From: Bryoerythrophyllum caledonicum | Taxonomy: Eukaryota > Streptophyta > Bryopsida > Pottiales > Pottiaceae | DNA length: 64,000 nucleotides | Reading direction: 5' to 3' | Assembly: GCA_963971425.1 (NCBI GenBank) | Contig: OZ020514.1 | Span: 39,841,158 to 39,905,157 of the forward strand | Shown here: piece after piece, positions 12,240 through 23,528 of the stretch | Numbering within the stretch: position 1 is the stretch's first letter | Layout of the letters: each line of letters begins with the position of its first letter | The notes under the pieces: model-generated | Told to the model about the DNA's origin: nothing | Databases searched by the model: none | Seen by the model: only the letters and a program-made list of their open reading frames with translations | Made by a program: the position numbers and the translations under genes

Positions 12240-13250
12240 TCCCAAACCCTAATCCCAGAAATGACGGATTATATTATTGAGATGAGATTAAACTTAGACT
12301 TCTGCATTGCAACCCACATGATATGAAAAATTAGTACCTTTTGAAAGAAGTTGGAGTTCGCTGTGTGTTTGTGCGATGCAATTGCACACAGTGGACTTGA
12401 GAAATAGTTTAATGTGCACAAAAGTAATCAACACAGAATGATACACAATGAAACACAAAACACATGGAAATGTGAACTTAGCAAACTCTACAGTCAAATG
12501 TTACTACTCAAATGCAATCCAATGTCTTCTACACCTTCAAAATCGCTCACTAATGAACTAAAATTTATCACAAAAATGACAATGCGTTGTAGAAACCCTA
12601 AACCCTCATTGAATCTTGAACTATGTTTCATGGAAAAATAGTCACGAAATGAAACTCTGAACACACTATATATGTAACCCTTAATGCACCTAAACAATCA
12701 CATTAACTAACCCCTCGCAAGAGAACAAAGTTAAATAAAACCCTAACCAAACCAAACAAAACTAAAAGAAAAACGAACTAAACCTCACGATCATAGGACA
12801 TACACCTCACAAAATCTAAACACACACCTCACACCTCACACTACACACACAACACAAAACACACCTCACACCTTACAACACACACACCTCACAACATACA
12901 CTACAACACACACCTGACAACACGAAACCACAGTACACACCTCACAACTCACAACGTACACCTAACCGAAATTGATACACAGAGGAGGTTGCGCAAAAAC
13001 ATTCACGCGAAGAGTGCGCATCAGAAACAAGTTAAGAGAAAAGGAAGAGAGAATGGGGAGAGAAGTGAGGAAGTTGCAGTGGTTCACCACGCCGCCATAT
13101 GCCGTTTCGGGAAGCGGGCAGCGGGTAGGAGAAGAGGGCAGCGGGCAGCAAGAAAACGGGCAGCGCTCAAGAAAAACAAGTTTTTAGTTTTTAGATTTTG
13201 TTCTTTTTGGAAACAAGCAAAGGGGACCTTTACTTCAAAGGAGACTTTTT
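12240..13250. other. Non-coding stretch with CA-rich simple sequence
   Basis: 12780-12960 is a degenerate run of ACACACCTCACA-type words. Short open frames at 12.9-13.25 kb have no recognisable signature. The stretch lies between the 5' end of copy I and the foldback region. Confidence 0.5.
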
Positions 13251-13352
13251 AATCCCAAAGGTTTACACCACGTATTGTAATAGAAAAATATAAAGTAAAA
13301 AAATAAGTCTCAAATATATGTGGAGAAGAATATTTTTTCGTGGTTCTTTGGC

Positions 13353-14092
13353 CAACTACACTAACGATGGCTTTTAGTGTAGTAGACACCAAATACAAAC
13401 CCATACACTAATTATAAAGTTAACAATTAATGTAGTGACAATACTATACACTAAATGTCAACTACTACACTGAATGTCAATTCTATAAATAGTGCGACAC
13501 AAGGTTTTTTACTTGTGTACATCAAGAGTATGAAACCTAGAAATTGATAATATGTACATTTTGAGCATCAAAGTAAAGAATATTTTGAGTGCATGTAGAA
13601 AAACAAAAATTTGCACGAGGAATGTTTAAAAAAAATAGAACCTAGAAATGGCACAAATGGAAAGTCCCCAAATATGGACATCAAAAAACATTCATATAGA
13701 GAGAAAATGAAACTAGAACTACAAGACTAAAAAAATAAGAACTTTGATTTAGAAGAGAAGAGGGAAAAGAAAGGAAAATTGGAAAATAAATCAAACATAA
13801 ATATCTAATAAAAATAGAAATTTCCATTATATACTCACTAGACGGGTAGAATAAATGTATGGCGGCCAGTAGGCGGTTGATTGGGGACTCACACTATTTA
13901 TCAACTTGTTAACAAATTTTGGTGGGTGGTTGATTGAGGCAAATACAACGGGTACTAGGGTAGGTGGACAATTGAAGGATAATATTCATGACAATGGCAG
14001 CTAACACTAATTTGTAACTTGTTAACAAACAATGTACTAGGGTAAATACACAATTTGTACTATTACACTAAAAGCCATCTTTAGTATAGTTG
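13353..14092. mobile_element. 740-bp TIR element nested in the left foldback arm
   Basis: Termini 13353-13385 and 14058-14092 are inverted repeats of about 33 bp beginning CAACTACACTAACGATGG. A possible TGGC duplication flanks them. The other arms of the foldback lack this insert: the corresponding junction near 16370-16395 shows only a few extra bases. No coding sequence inside. Internal TACACTA words repeat the terminal motif. Confidence 0.6.
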
Positions 14093-15579
14093 TGGCAATG
14101 TAAAAATATTTTACTATGGATAAAATGCATTTTTTTGCTACAGACAATAAATATTTATGGAAAATATAAAAGAAAATGTATACACTTATTAGTATTCAAA
14201 ATCTCAAATATAGTAGTGTGTCCTAGCAAAAGTTTTTGGAGTTGCTAGAAGTGCCCCCAAATAAACGAATTTTTAGAAATGGAATATACTCTTTCATTGA
14301 AATCCAAATTGATATAGAATGATAAGGTTCAAAAACTTATTTTCAAACTGTGTAGAGTATTTTGAGCCAGTTTAGAAAACTAGTGTAAAGTAAAAAAATA
14401 CAATGGAGAAATCAATATTCAAATCATTGGGAAAATTTGAAAAAGGAGAAATAAAACAAACTTTATTGCAGCAAAAAAAACCCCTCATATCAAAAAAATA
14501 TTAAAAAAGCATACAAAGTGGATTTAAATTCTTTATAACACCCAAGGAATTGAAGTAAATGTACAATATAGGTCTAATTGATTATTCTAAATGGTATTGA
14601 ATTCAAAACTTAAAAATGAATTTGTTCACTTAATAAAAAAATTAATGCTATCCATAAATAATGTTCACATAGTACTAAGAAGTTTTATTTAAAAGTGTTG
14701 TTGATTGTAATGTAGCTTCATGGATAATTCTGATACTTTAGAATACACAATTACAACTTCAGTTCAATAAAAATCTATAATTTGTACTTATGCACTAAAA
14801 TGTATGTATGTATATATATATGTATAGTCATGGGCAGAAGAGGGAAATGGGACCCTTAAGGTGCGCATTGTGATCAAATTATTTGTCCATAGGATTGCAA
14901 ATAGAAAACCGTGCAAAATAATTCAAGAAATAAAGAAACTGTGTTCCCTCATGACTTTTATTCAAGATAACAAATATGATATTCCATTTGCGAATAAATG
15001 CATGAAAATAAAAATGTACTTTGACATTTATACCATAAAGATATATATAAATAATAACATATATAAATTCACATGTAGAAGCCGAACATTGGTTTTCCCA
15101 TGGAATCCATGATCAAATATAAATGTTAACATTTCTTATCTTTTCTTGGAAAGCAAAAGTAACATCGAGAGGAATTTAAATTGCAAGCAACTAGGTTGAT
15201 CATACACCACATAGCAATTTATAATATCCAAAGCTCCAAATGTTTTTGTAAATTACTAAAATTAATAAATCTTTAAAACCACTTTCTTAAAACCGAACTA
15301 TTAAAATTCAATTTATAGTAAAATGTGTGTCTAAGACACACATACATTGACTCACACATAATACACACACACTCACACACATAGAGTTAAAGTTGACAAA
15401 TGAGAAGAAGAATAGGTATCAATTAAAGTAAATTTGTCAATTTCTACATAAAAGATTGTAACTTTGATTTTGTTTGACCAAAGAATGCCACTTTTAAAAG
15501 TAACTTCTCTAGTACTATGTGAATAATATTTATGGATAGCATTTGGATAACACCAAGTGCAATATATTCACCAATGTGG

Positions 15580-15645
15580 ATTCAAGTAGAACATATTCAC
15601 CAATGTGGATTCAATGTGGATTCAAGTGGAATTCAAGTGGATATA
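15580..15645. repeat. Short tandem repeat of ATTCACCAATGTGGATTCAA units
   Basis: Two full and several partial copies of CACCAATGTGGATTCAAGT lie in the loop-side part of the foldback right arm. Confidence 0.6.
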
Positions 15646-16049
15646 AATCTTTATAACAATAAGTGAATTTGGATTTCAATGAAAGAGTTTATTCCATTTC
15701 TAAAAATTTCTTTATTGCGGGCAATTCTAGCAACTCCAATAACTTTTGCTAGGACATACTACCATATTTGAGATTTTCAATACTAGTGAGTGTATACAAT
15801 TTTGTTTATATTGTCCACTAGGGTTGGTACCCGTCATCCCCACGAGGAGAGCGAAGGGCGGTATGTTAAATTTACGTTTGTGTGTTTTGTATTTTAAAAC
15901 CTATAAGCTCAAATCGAATCTAAATGGAAAAGTACTTATATTTTTGGAGTGCATGTAAACGTTACCCTAGTTTAAATCCACTCCAAAACTAAAGTACTTT
16001 TGCTTTACATTTGCATTTGGATCGACCCTTTGTATACATAAGTGTCACT

Positions 16050-16250
16050 TACCTAATAGAAGAGGAGAAAATCCTTCACATCAAGAGGTCGAAATGAAGA
16101 GTCATTAGGTTACTACCTAATATAGGAGGTGAAAACCCTTCACATCAACAGGTCAAAATCAAGAGTCATTAGGTTACTACCTAATATCAAGAGTCAAGAA
16201 GAGTGCATCACCGTGCCTCACCCTTCACATCAGGAGGTCAAAATTAAGAA
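16050..16250. repeat. Tandem repeat, about 64-bp unit, about three copies
   Basis: The unit contains CCTTCACATCAAGAGGTC and GAGTCATTAGGTTACTACC. Copies start near 16070, 16135 and 16220, the last one incomplete. It lies within the right arm of the first foldback and has no counterpart in the left arm, so it expanded after the arms formed. Confidence 0.65.
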
Positions 16251-16299
16251 AGAGAGGTCACGGCAACGGTAGATAGATAGAATAACGCCTTTTATTTAG

Positions 16300-17760
16300 G
16301 TAATCAATCATTTATTTTCTGTAGTGAAAAAATGCATTTTATCCCAAGTCAAATATTTTCACAAATTGCCACAAATAGTCAGCCAAGGATGTAGAAAAAC
16401 ATAAGTCTTTTCTACATATAATTTTGACACTTTAAATTTTTTACTATTTATTAGTTCTATTACAAGACGTGGTGTAAACCTTCTTAGTGACCGTGGAGAT
16501 TTTCATTCTAAAGCATACTTTGTTCCCAAAACATTAAGACATGAATTGGCATTATTCCAACCTACACTCCTTGCACAATTTTTTTGAACATGCTACACCC
16601 CTTCTTTACCTCTTAAAAATGTGTAACAAGAATCAATATCATGCTTATTACCATGATGTTAATGGCCGTAGACCTTGTGTAGTGTAAAAATGGGACACCA
16701 AATGAGGTCAAAGTTCGCTAATCCACTAAACGTCGAGATGGAAATGAACCATTTTTTCTACTTCAAACATTGTAATCTTCCAATACGTGCGGTCAAAGTT
16801 CATGAAATTTCGTGAGCATGTTATTCCTTAAGTATTGATTGAGATCCTTCGGTTGGAACTAGATATACAAATCTTTGTTTCCTTCCTTAATTATCGCACT
16901 AGATTTTACAACTTTGAAGTATTTTTGGAGTGAAATTGATAAGAAAATATAGGTTCTAGATTTAAAATAATAATTGCCGTAAATTGCGAAGAAAATGTAA
17001 TTTAACCCCTAGTGTACGGCCACAGTTTTACACCAAAAACACTTCAAACGTGTTGGATTCTAGTGTAATGAACAAAGAAAGAAACAAAAACTTTGATTTT
17101 TAGTCCTAACTGTAGGATCTCAAATAAGACATATAAAGTAACATACTCTCATTATTTCATAAACATTGACCGCACGGATTGAAAGATTATAGTATTCAAA
17201 GTCATGCAATTGGTTCATTTCCTCCATGCGTTCAGTGGATCAGTAGACTTTGACTTCACTTGGTGTCAATTTTTTTCACTACACAAGGTCTAAGTTCGTT
17301 ACCATCTTCTTAACATGATGTTAGTTCCTTACAACTAATTTTTAGAGGTACAGGACGAGTGTAGCAAATTCAAAACAACTGTGCAAGGAGTGGAGGCTCA
17401 AAATTTATTAATTCACACTTTAATTTTTTTTGTGAACTTAATATGTTTTAGATTGATAATCCAAATGGTCAATAAGAAGGTTTACACTACATATTGTTGT
17501 GGAAAAACAAAAAGTAAAAAATATAAAGATATTTAGGTTTTGTGTGGAAAAGAAGAAGTTTTTTTGGTACCTTGCCCGACAATGAGTGACAATGTGTGAA
17601 AATGTTTGACTTGGGTTGGTATGCTATTTTTTACTATAGACAAGAACTATTTATCAACAATATAAAGGGAAATAATATTACTTGCAAGTATTGAGAATCT
17701 CACATGCAATAGAGTGTCCTAGCAAAAGTTTTTGGAAGTGCCTGAGGTCCCGTCCACCCT
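16300..17760. mobile_element. Second foldback sharing arms with the first
   Basis: 16390-16950 is repeated inverted at about 17020-17570. Examples are GTTTACACCACG with the complement at 17480, CTTGCACAA with TTGTGCAAG near 17380, and TTTGTTTCCTTCCTT with AAGAAAGAAACAAA near 17085. The hairpin turns near 16985. The outer right end (17580-17760, GTGTCCTAGCAAAAG) again matches the left arm of the first foldback. The region therefore has arm order +, -, +, as in nested or serially duplicated foldback elements. Confidence 0.65.
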
Positions 17761-17769
17761 ATTTGAAAT

Positions 17770-18430
17770 TCAAAATCCTATAATTAGTTCGTCGAATGTC
17801 GAGTTTAGGAAAACATTGTTTTTCCATTAAAGTCTTGGTAACATCTTTTAATGGGAAAAAATTTCAAAGAAGAAAGTTGGAAATTTACACCATAGGAACC
17901 TGACCGAATTCGCAAAATCCTAGAGCCGTTGGAAAGGAGTTTTCCCGCCGAGCGCCGATTTTGTCCTCCGCTTCATAGAAGACTACCGTATGCTCATTTT
18001 CAAAAGTTCATTTCCTACTCTTGCACCTGCTGGACCCTCTCTTCTCTCTCAACTGCGCTCAGTTTCTTGCTTATTTTAGAACCCCACAGTAGTCGTCAAT
18101 AGTATGTCTGAGGTTATGTGAAGTACGTTTGAATTTCTTTTTGTTTTGCGCATCCTTGTGGAGAGCTCAATTTCTTCTCAGAGGTACTTCTCCATTAAGA
18201 GGTTGTTCTTGAGCATTTGAGGGCTACCTAACCCAAGCTCTTAGGCCGTTCGCATCACCGCAGTTTGTTCACAGTATGCGTACTATTTATTTTGTTGTCG
18301 AAGTCATAGTTCTCGGTGTAGTACTTCTAATTCACTATAGAATTTGCATGCAATTAGAAGGAAGTGTGCTGTGAATGCTCCAACACTATTCAGAATCACT
18401 GTAGCATTTCATTCAACTATTTCCAAACTA
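17770..18430. other. Spacer upstream of DUF7869 copy B, no supported gene
   Basis: No coding signature. It probably forms the distal 5' flank of copy B. Confidence 0.4.
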
Positions 18431-18435
18431 AGCAT

Positions 18436-18933
18436 TTATCCTTGAGTTGAGGATAACACTAACTCTTGCTAGTTCAGCAGTCGATCAATGTATCCTGTGA
18501 ATGAGATCCTCTTTAAAAGACTGAAAATTTTATTTATTTGGTTCAGATTCACTATAAAGTACTTAAAATTAAAATTAATTGATTTATCCTCGATTCAAGG
18601 ATAAACCCAAGTTATACAAAAAAGACAATGCCAATTTGAAATTGAATTATTTGTGTTTGATCACTAGAAAAGAGATATTGTCTACACTCCTTTTATCCGC
18701 GAGTCGAGAATAAGCTTATAATCATCGATAATCAACCTCCTTGATTTTACTTTGACTTCAATGTATCTTATCGAGTACTCTGTAGTCTGATGATTTTTTT
18801 CGAAACAATGCACAGGTGTCGCTCTTTCCGTTGGATTCATACTATTAGTATTCTCGACACGAGGATGTTGTTTGGAATAAATTTTCATGTGTATAACTAG
18901 TTTCTCTCATTCATATCCTTGAGCCGAGGATAC
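18436..18933. repeat. TATCCTCGANTCGAGGATA palindromes upstream of DUF7869 copy B
   Basis: Copies at 18436-18455, 18584-18603, 18692-18713 (degenerate), 18847-18868 (degenerate) and 18913-18933. They end about 150 bp before the start codon of copy B. They are the same motif as in and upstream of the minus-strand ParB/MTase-like copy I, so the two divergent genes share sites. Confidence 0.75.
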
Positions 18934-19080
18934 TCGGTGGAGTTTTTGGATATTGTCTTTGTGCTGGAATATTCTTCTCCAAATTTATATTGCTTTGGAC
19001 ATATATGGTGCTCACTAATTTACATATTTCAATGAACTTCATACCATAACTAATGTCGCTTCAAATGTGGTATTTTGTAG

Positions 19081-21864
19081 ATGGAAGGAGACTCATTTGA
19101 TGTCAGAGATCGAGTTCCACCAACCTTGCCTCCCCGTGCTGCTCTTTGTGAGGATATTCCTCGCGCTGCCTGGTTTTCGAAGCGCATTATCCTTCGAAAC
19201 ACATCTAGGAATAACGTCGGAATCAGATTATGTCAGAGTATTGATTCTAGTTTAATTCCTGAAACTGGAGGCCGACCTCTTGGAGATGACCATGTTGTGG
19301 TTCTGATTGTTAAATCCTTAAATAAGGATGATATTCCTTTGAATTGGATGATTGCTCCCTGAGCATGGCCAATTCGACAGGTCTTTCTTTGTAATATGAG
19401 TTTATACGACCAAGAGCAAACAAACATTTACAATGCCACTCTTAAGGTATTCGGTCAGGGTCCAAGAATTGGTCTTCCACAGTATGAGAGAAATCGTCAT
19501 AGGCAAGTGCTGCCTTCCCCACCAGAGAAGGAAGTACTCCTTTCTGTACAATCGATCAACCTTGTTGTGAGCGTTGTTTATTGTCCAAGAAATTGTACTC
19601 AACGCTTTCCATGCAGTTCAATTTTTGTTCTTTGAACGCAAGTTCACAATGACATTGGAGGTGTATACTTTTGGAAACATGTTTACTTGATGTGCATAGG
19701 CAAATTCACATTGATTCCAATGGCAACCATGTGGTGACGCTCAATGGAATTGATGTATGCCAAGATGCATGGTATACAATCATGGAGATAGCCGAGCCAT
19801 ATTCTACCAATACAAAAGTGATGCGAAGGATGAAGTGCGAGCGATGGCACACGACAATCCTGGTACTAAAAAACCTCGCACCCATATCCTCCAAGCAATT
19901 GCTACATTGCTCATAATAGTCCTAACAAGACTACTACACTTGGCACTGGGGGAAGGTTGTTTTGAAACATCCTCCTTCCTCCTTTCAATTGAGTTCACTA
20001 TTGCCCAAAGTGAATGAGGTGAATTCAAGATTTGGCCTCAAACCAATATCTTTGTCTGGTCTTAGTCAAATTCAGAGCTCTGAATTTGAACATTTTTCCA
20101 CTAAGGAATTGGGTGACAATTTTGCTCGTTGCAGTAAATGCGACCAATTGAAGCAATTGAAGAAGGCTAGTACGCGAGGGTCCTCCGCATTCAATATGTG
20201 GGATACCAAATTGAAGTTGCATCAAGCCTCCCAATAGACTCATCGTATTTTATATTATGGGAATCGAAAGAATTGGAAGGATAGACCAGATGACGTTGTT
20301 TGCATCATCCACGATAAAATGGATCACAACAAAACAACATCTCTCCATTTTCTAACAAGAATAAGGCGACGAAGTCCTTCATGAAACTCTTTGTAGCTGT
20401 GACTGGAATGATTGCTCATGGACATGGAGATGTCCGTTATGCGCATTATAGTTTGACATTTACTCCACCGACTCGAATCACACTATTGGATCCGTTGCTA
20501 AGTTACTTCGGGACTTAGAGAGTCCACCGATGTATTCTTCTTGTGAATTATTTGCAAGGAGAGCTTTTCCTCTGTCTGAGGCTGTGCGTGCGGATGCCAA
20601 TGTGTGCCTTGGATCCTTTGCGGCTCCACCGGTTGAACCTATTCCTACAAAACAATTACCACCAATTCTCCAAATGCAATTGGATAATGCCGCAAGAGAC
20701 AATAAGAATAGATTTGTGTTTGCTTTCTACTCCCTACTTGTTCATTTGGGTATTTTCCGGGAAGTATGCGTGAACTTCTTACTTGTTCGTCATACTCACA
20801 AGGATATTGATGCAATGTTTGGGAGATGGCGTACCAAACTTAAGTCAAATAGCTATCCAACGATTCCACTCTTGATGAAGTCATTCATGGATGCTGAAGG
20901 AAAGCCAATTATTCCACATCTCATTGAAGAGGTGCCCGACTTCAAGGGCTTTCTTGATGGATATTTGTGCATCAACAATGAGGCCCTTACGGGTCATACA
21001 AAGGGCCAACAGTTCAAGTTTTACAAGGACTCTCATGGTTTGCCAAAGATGCAATACAAAATTCTTTGTACAGACAGGGATTGGTTGCCCGAGGAGAATG
21101 GAGGAATTCAGTTGTAGAAAATGATGGCAGATGGTAGACCAATATTGCCTCATGGGCAGCCGCTTCCTCACATTCTGCATCGTCATGAGAATTATGACGA
21201 GGTTATAAAGGATATTTCTGGGTTTCTAAGACTTTGGGAATCTATGGCAAATGAGGATATCTCAGGTGAATACAGGAGGAAGAATGAACATATAATGTCC
21301 TATGAAAGAGGTGTAAAGGCTACTCTTGAGGTGCCATTGGAAGAATTGACTTCCCTACGAGAGGGATTTTTGCCACTATCTAGATATGCTCCATCTATAA
21401 TGGATGAATACGATATAGATGGTACATTCAGGGAGGAGTATGCAAAAGACCCTCCATTCATTGGACAACAACGTCATTGTCCGCCTCCATCGTCCCAAGT
21501 GGGTAGAGATGTATACCAGGGCTATGTACTTGCGGTGCGCTTTGCTGATGGGGATTTGTGCCCATTTTGGATTGCCTTGGCATTGACTGATCAACATCCA
21601 GATCGTAAACATTCTCATAAGATTAAAGTGCAATATTACAAACCTGCATCCCAACGTCATGTGGACTTAGAAACGTACCAAGGGTGGGATTCTAGTCATG
21701 GGAATAATTGGGTAGAAGAATCTGAATTTGAACCAATCTAGGTATATATAGATAGCATTATAACTGCTTGGAAGCCTAGGGTCCTTGGGAACACGAGATC
21801 TTCTAGGCTCAAAATTTTGAAATCACAAATAGAAATAATCCAGACATCTTTAGCTAAATATTAG
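19081..21864 (+). pseudogene. DUF7869-type transposase-like gene, copy B
   Basis: Starts MEGDSFDVRDRVPP at 19081. An in-frame TGA is at 19360, after which the frame continues with AWPIRQVFLCNMSLYD. Frameshifts follow near 19.56 and 19.66 kb, 20.0 kb, 20.33 kb (after HDKMDHNKTTS) and 20.47 kb. TAG codons lie at 20235, 21115 (a W position in the other copies) and 21739. The conserved order is WPI block, cysteine cluster PCCERC (about 19560), GIDVCQDAWYTI (about 19755), CSKCDQ (about 20136), HDKMD (about 20308), QLDNAARDNKNRFVFAF (about 20683), HTHKDID (about 20792) and a C-terminal tail to TAG at 21862. The glutamate of HEDID is lysine here, so a DDE-type site would be lost. Its partner upstream is copy I of the ParB/MTase-like family in the opposite orientation. 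Confidence 0.7.
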
Positions 21865-23325
21865 GTTTCAAGAGGTTTTGTGGTTTTTTATGACAAGAGT
21901 TATCCTACTCATTCGAAATAGGTGGGGGTGCATGTTCTTATTTGAACTTGTGTTGTTTTGGACTAGATATTGTACTAAGTATGTACTGAACATGGGGGTC
22001 TGTCGTAGAATTGAGACTTTGAATGTTTGCGTAGCATACATGTAGACAAAATTAGATTAGAATTTGTAGATTCATATAGTGATGTTTTGTGTTGCTTCAA
22101 TATCATTAAACGTTGTCGTTTGTTTGTTTAATTATTGATGGATAAATTGTGGTAAATATTTTGTGTTTGATTAATTGTGCATTTATCCTTGATGCATTGA
22201 TACTTTCTATTCAAATAAGAGATTGAATTTATTTCTACAATATGTGCTAACTTTTTAGTGATTGGTATTTCAATGACCTTGTTGTTTGAAACACTTACCA
22301 CATCCTGAAATTCGTAATTTTTATATCCCTTTAAATTGAGAAGACATGCGTTTTGGGTGGCTTGTAAAGTATTGAATATGTCTTATTTTAGTCCAATTTT
22401 GAGCCTTGCTAGGGATGCTCAAATTCATTGCCGCTTAAATTTTCATGGAATATTTTTATTTTTGTTATGATCATTTTTTTGGACGTATTAGTTGGCAATT
22501 TTAATCGAGCTTATGTCTCAATTTAATAAATAGTCTCAATTTAATAATTAGTCTCAAATTAATGAAAGAAAAAATTGACTATAATTAGACACCATGATGA
22601 ATTGAGACTCTGAAATGTCTCATTTTAATGAATATGGCGTTCATGGATGTATGTTAGCTGATGCTTCATCTTTAGCTCGACTCGAGCTAAAGTGTGCGCA
22701 AATACAAAGTATGTCAGTACACTTCTGCTAAGTTATATAGTCATTCAAAGAACATCCATAGACCCTAATATGAATCATCTTGCGTCTACTAACGAGCACC
22801 TCCCCAATCCGTGGAAAAGCTTACTAACTGTTTCAATCACTTAGGAACCTCGCGCTTCGAGGTTCTCAAGTGGTTGGAACGGGATTGAAGCGCATGCACG
22901 GTTTATAAAGTTGCACGAGAAGTAGACATGAGGTGAGATACCTGACAATGATTCACGACAGTAATATTATCGGAAGCAATCGATGACAAGCATAGTGAAA
23001 TAGCTAGAGTGTGGCAAAATTTACACAAAAGCATTTTACTTTTGATACAATAGAAAGTCGACCGAGACGAGCATCGATAAACCCAATGATTATACTTGCA
23101 TCTAATCCCATGCAATCTTATAAACGAAGCAACAACATATTACCTGATCCAAGCACTTACAAACCTTTAATAGTATGGTTCTTAAGTGGTTGGATCCAGA
23201 AGCAAGTTATTAAACAATTATTGAAATTGCACAAGGAGACACGAGCAGAAATCATAGTGCCACCGGTACAACTCGAAGAACTTTATGAGCTATTATCGGC
23301 GAATTTAGTTTTTGAACTGTTTAAA
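21865..23325. other. Spacer with two isolated palindromes
   Basis: A TTTAGCTCGACTCGAGCTAA palindrome lies at 22671-22692 and GAACCTCG...CGAGGTTC at 22845-22865. An open frame of 106 codons at 23011-23331 on the plus strand has no recognisable domain, and its end runs into the LTR, so it is not supported as a gene. Confidence 0.45.
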
Positions 23326-23528
23326 TGTTAGGGATCCATTCATGTCGACGCTCTTACATCATGAACCAAGGTTTCTTACAGGATATTCTTTAGTAATATT
23401 CATAAGTAAACAAGATGACAAGTGAGAGGGAAGGCCTCCTCTCACTTGCTATAAGGAAGACACCACAACCGTTCTAACTACCTCTTTGCTAAGCACTAGT
23501 AAGTCCAGACGAGTGTCTACTCGTAACA
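23326..23528 (-). repeat. 3' LTR of Ty3/gypsy element
   Basis: A 203-bp direct repeat, about 98% identical by eye to 29129-29331. On the minus strand it begins TGTTACGAG and ends CCTAACA, giving TG...CA ends. The adjacent GGGGGGGTAA (plus-strand 23529-23540) is the expected polypurine tract. The flanking 5 bp (TTAAA) do not match those at the other end (AATCT), so no target duplication is seen. Confidence 0.88.

Larger units (their letters stand above)
13255..16490. mobile_element. Foldback element with long imperfect terminal inverted repeats
   Basis: The left arm (about 13255-14700) recurs inverted at about 15490-16490. Matching pairs read by eye are 13255-13350 with 16390-16490 (GGTTTACACCACGT), 14090-14140 with 16310-16375 (GATAAAATGCATTTTTT), 14150-14345 with 15655-15800 (AGCAAAAGTTTTTGGAGTTG), and 14645-14700 with 15490-15545 (TATCCATAAATAATGTTCAC). 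The loop is about 14.7-15.49 kb. No transposase gene is present, so it would be non-autonomous. Transcription across it would give a long hairpin RNA. Confidence 0.7.

Noticed and set aside
23011-23331. 106-codon plus-strand frame
   Set aside because: Its 3' end enters the gypsy LTR and no family signature is visible.
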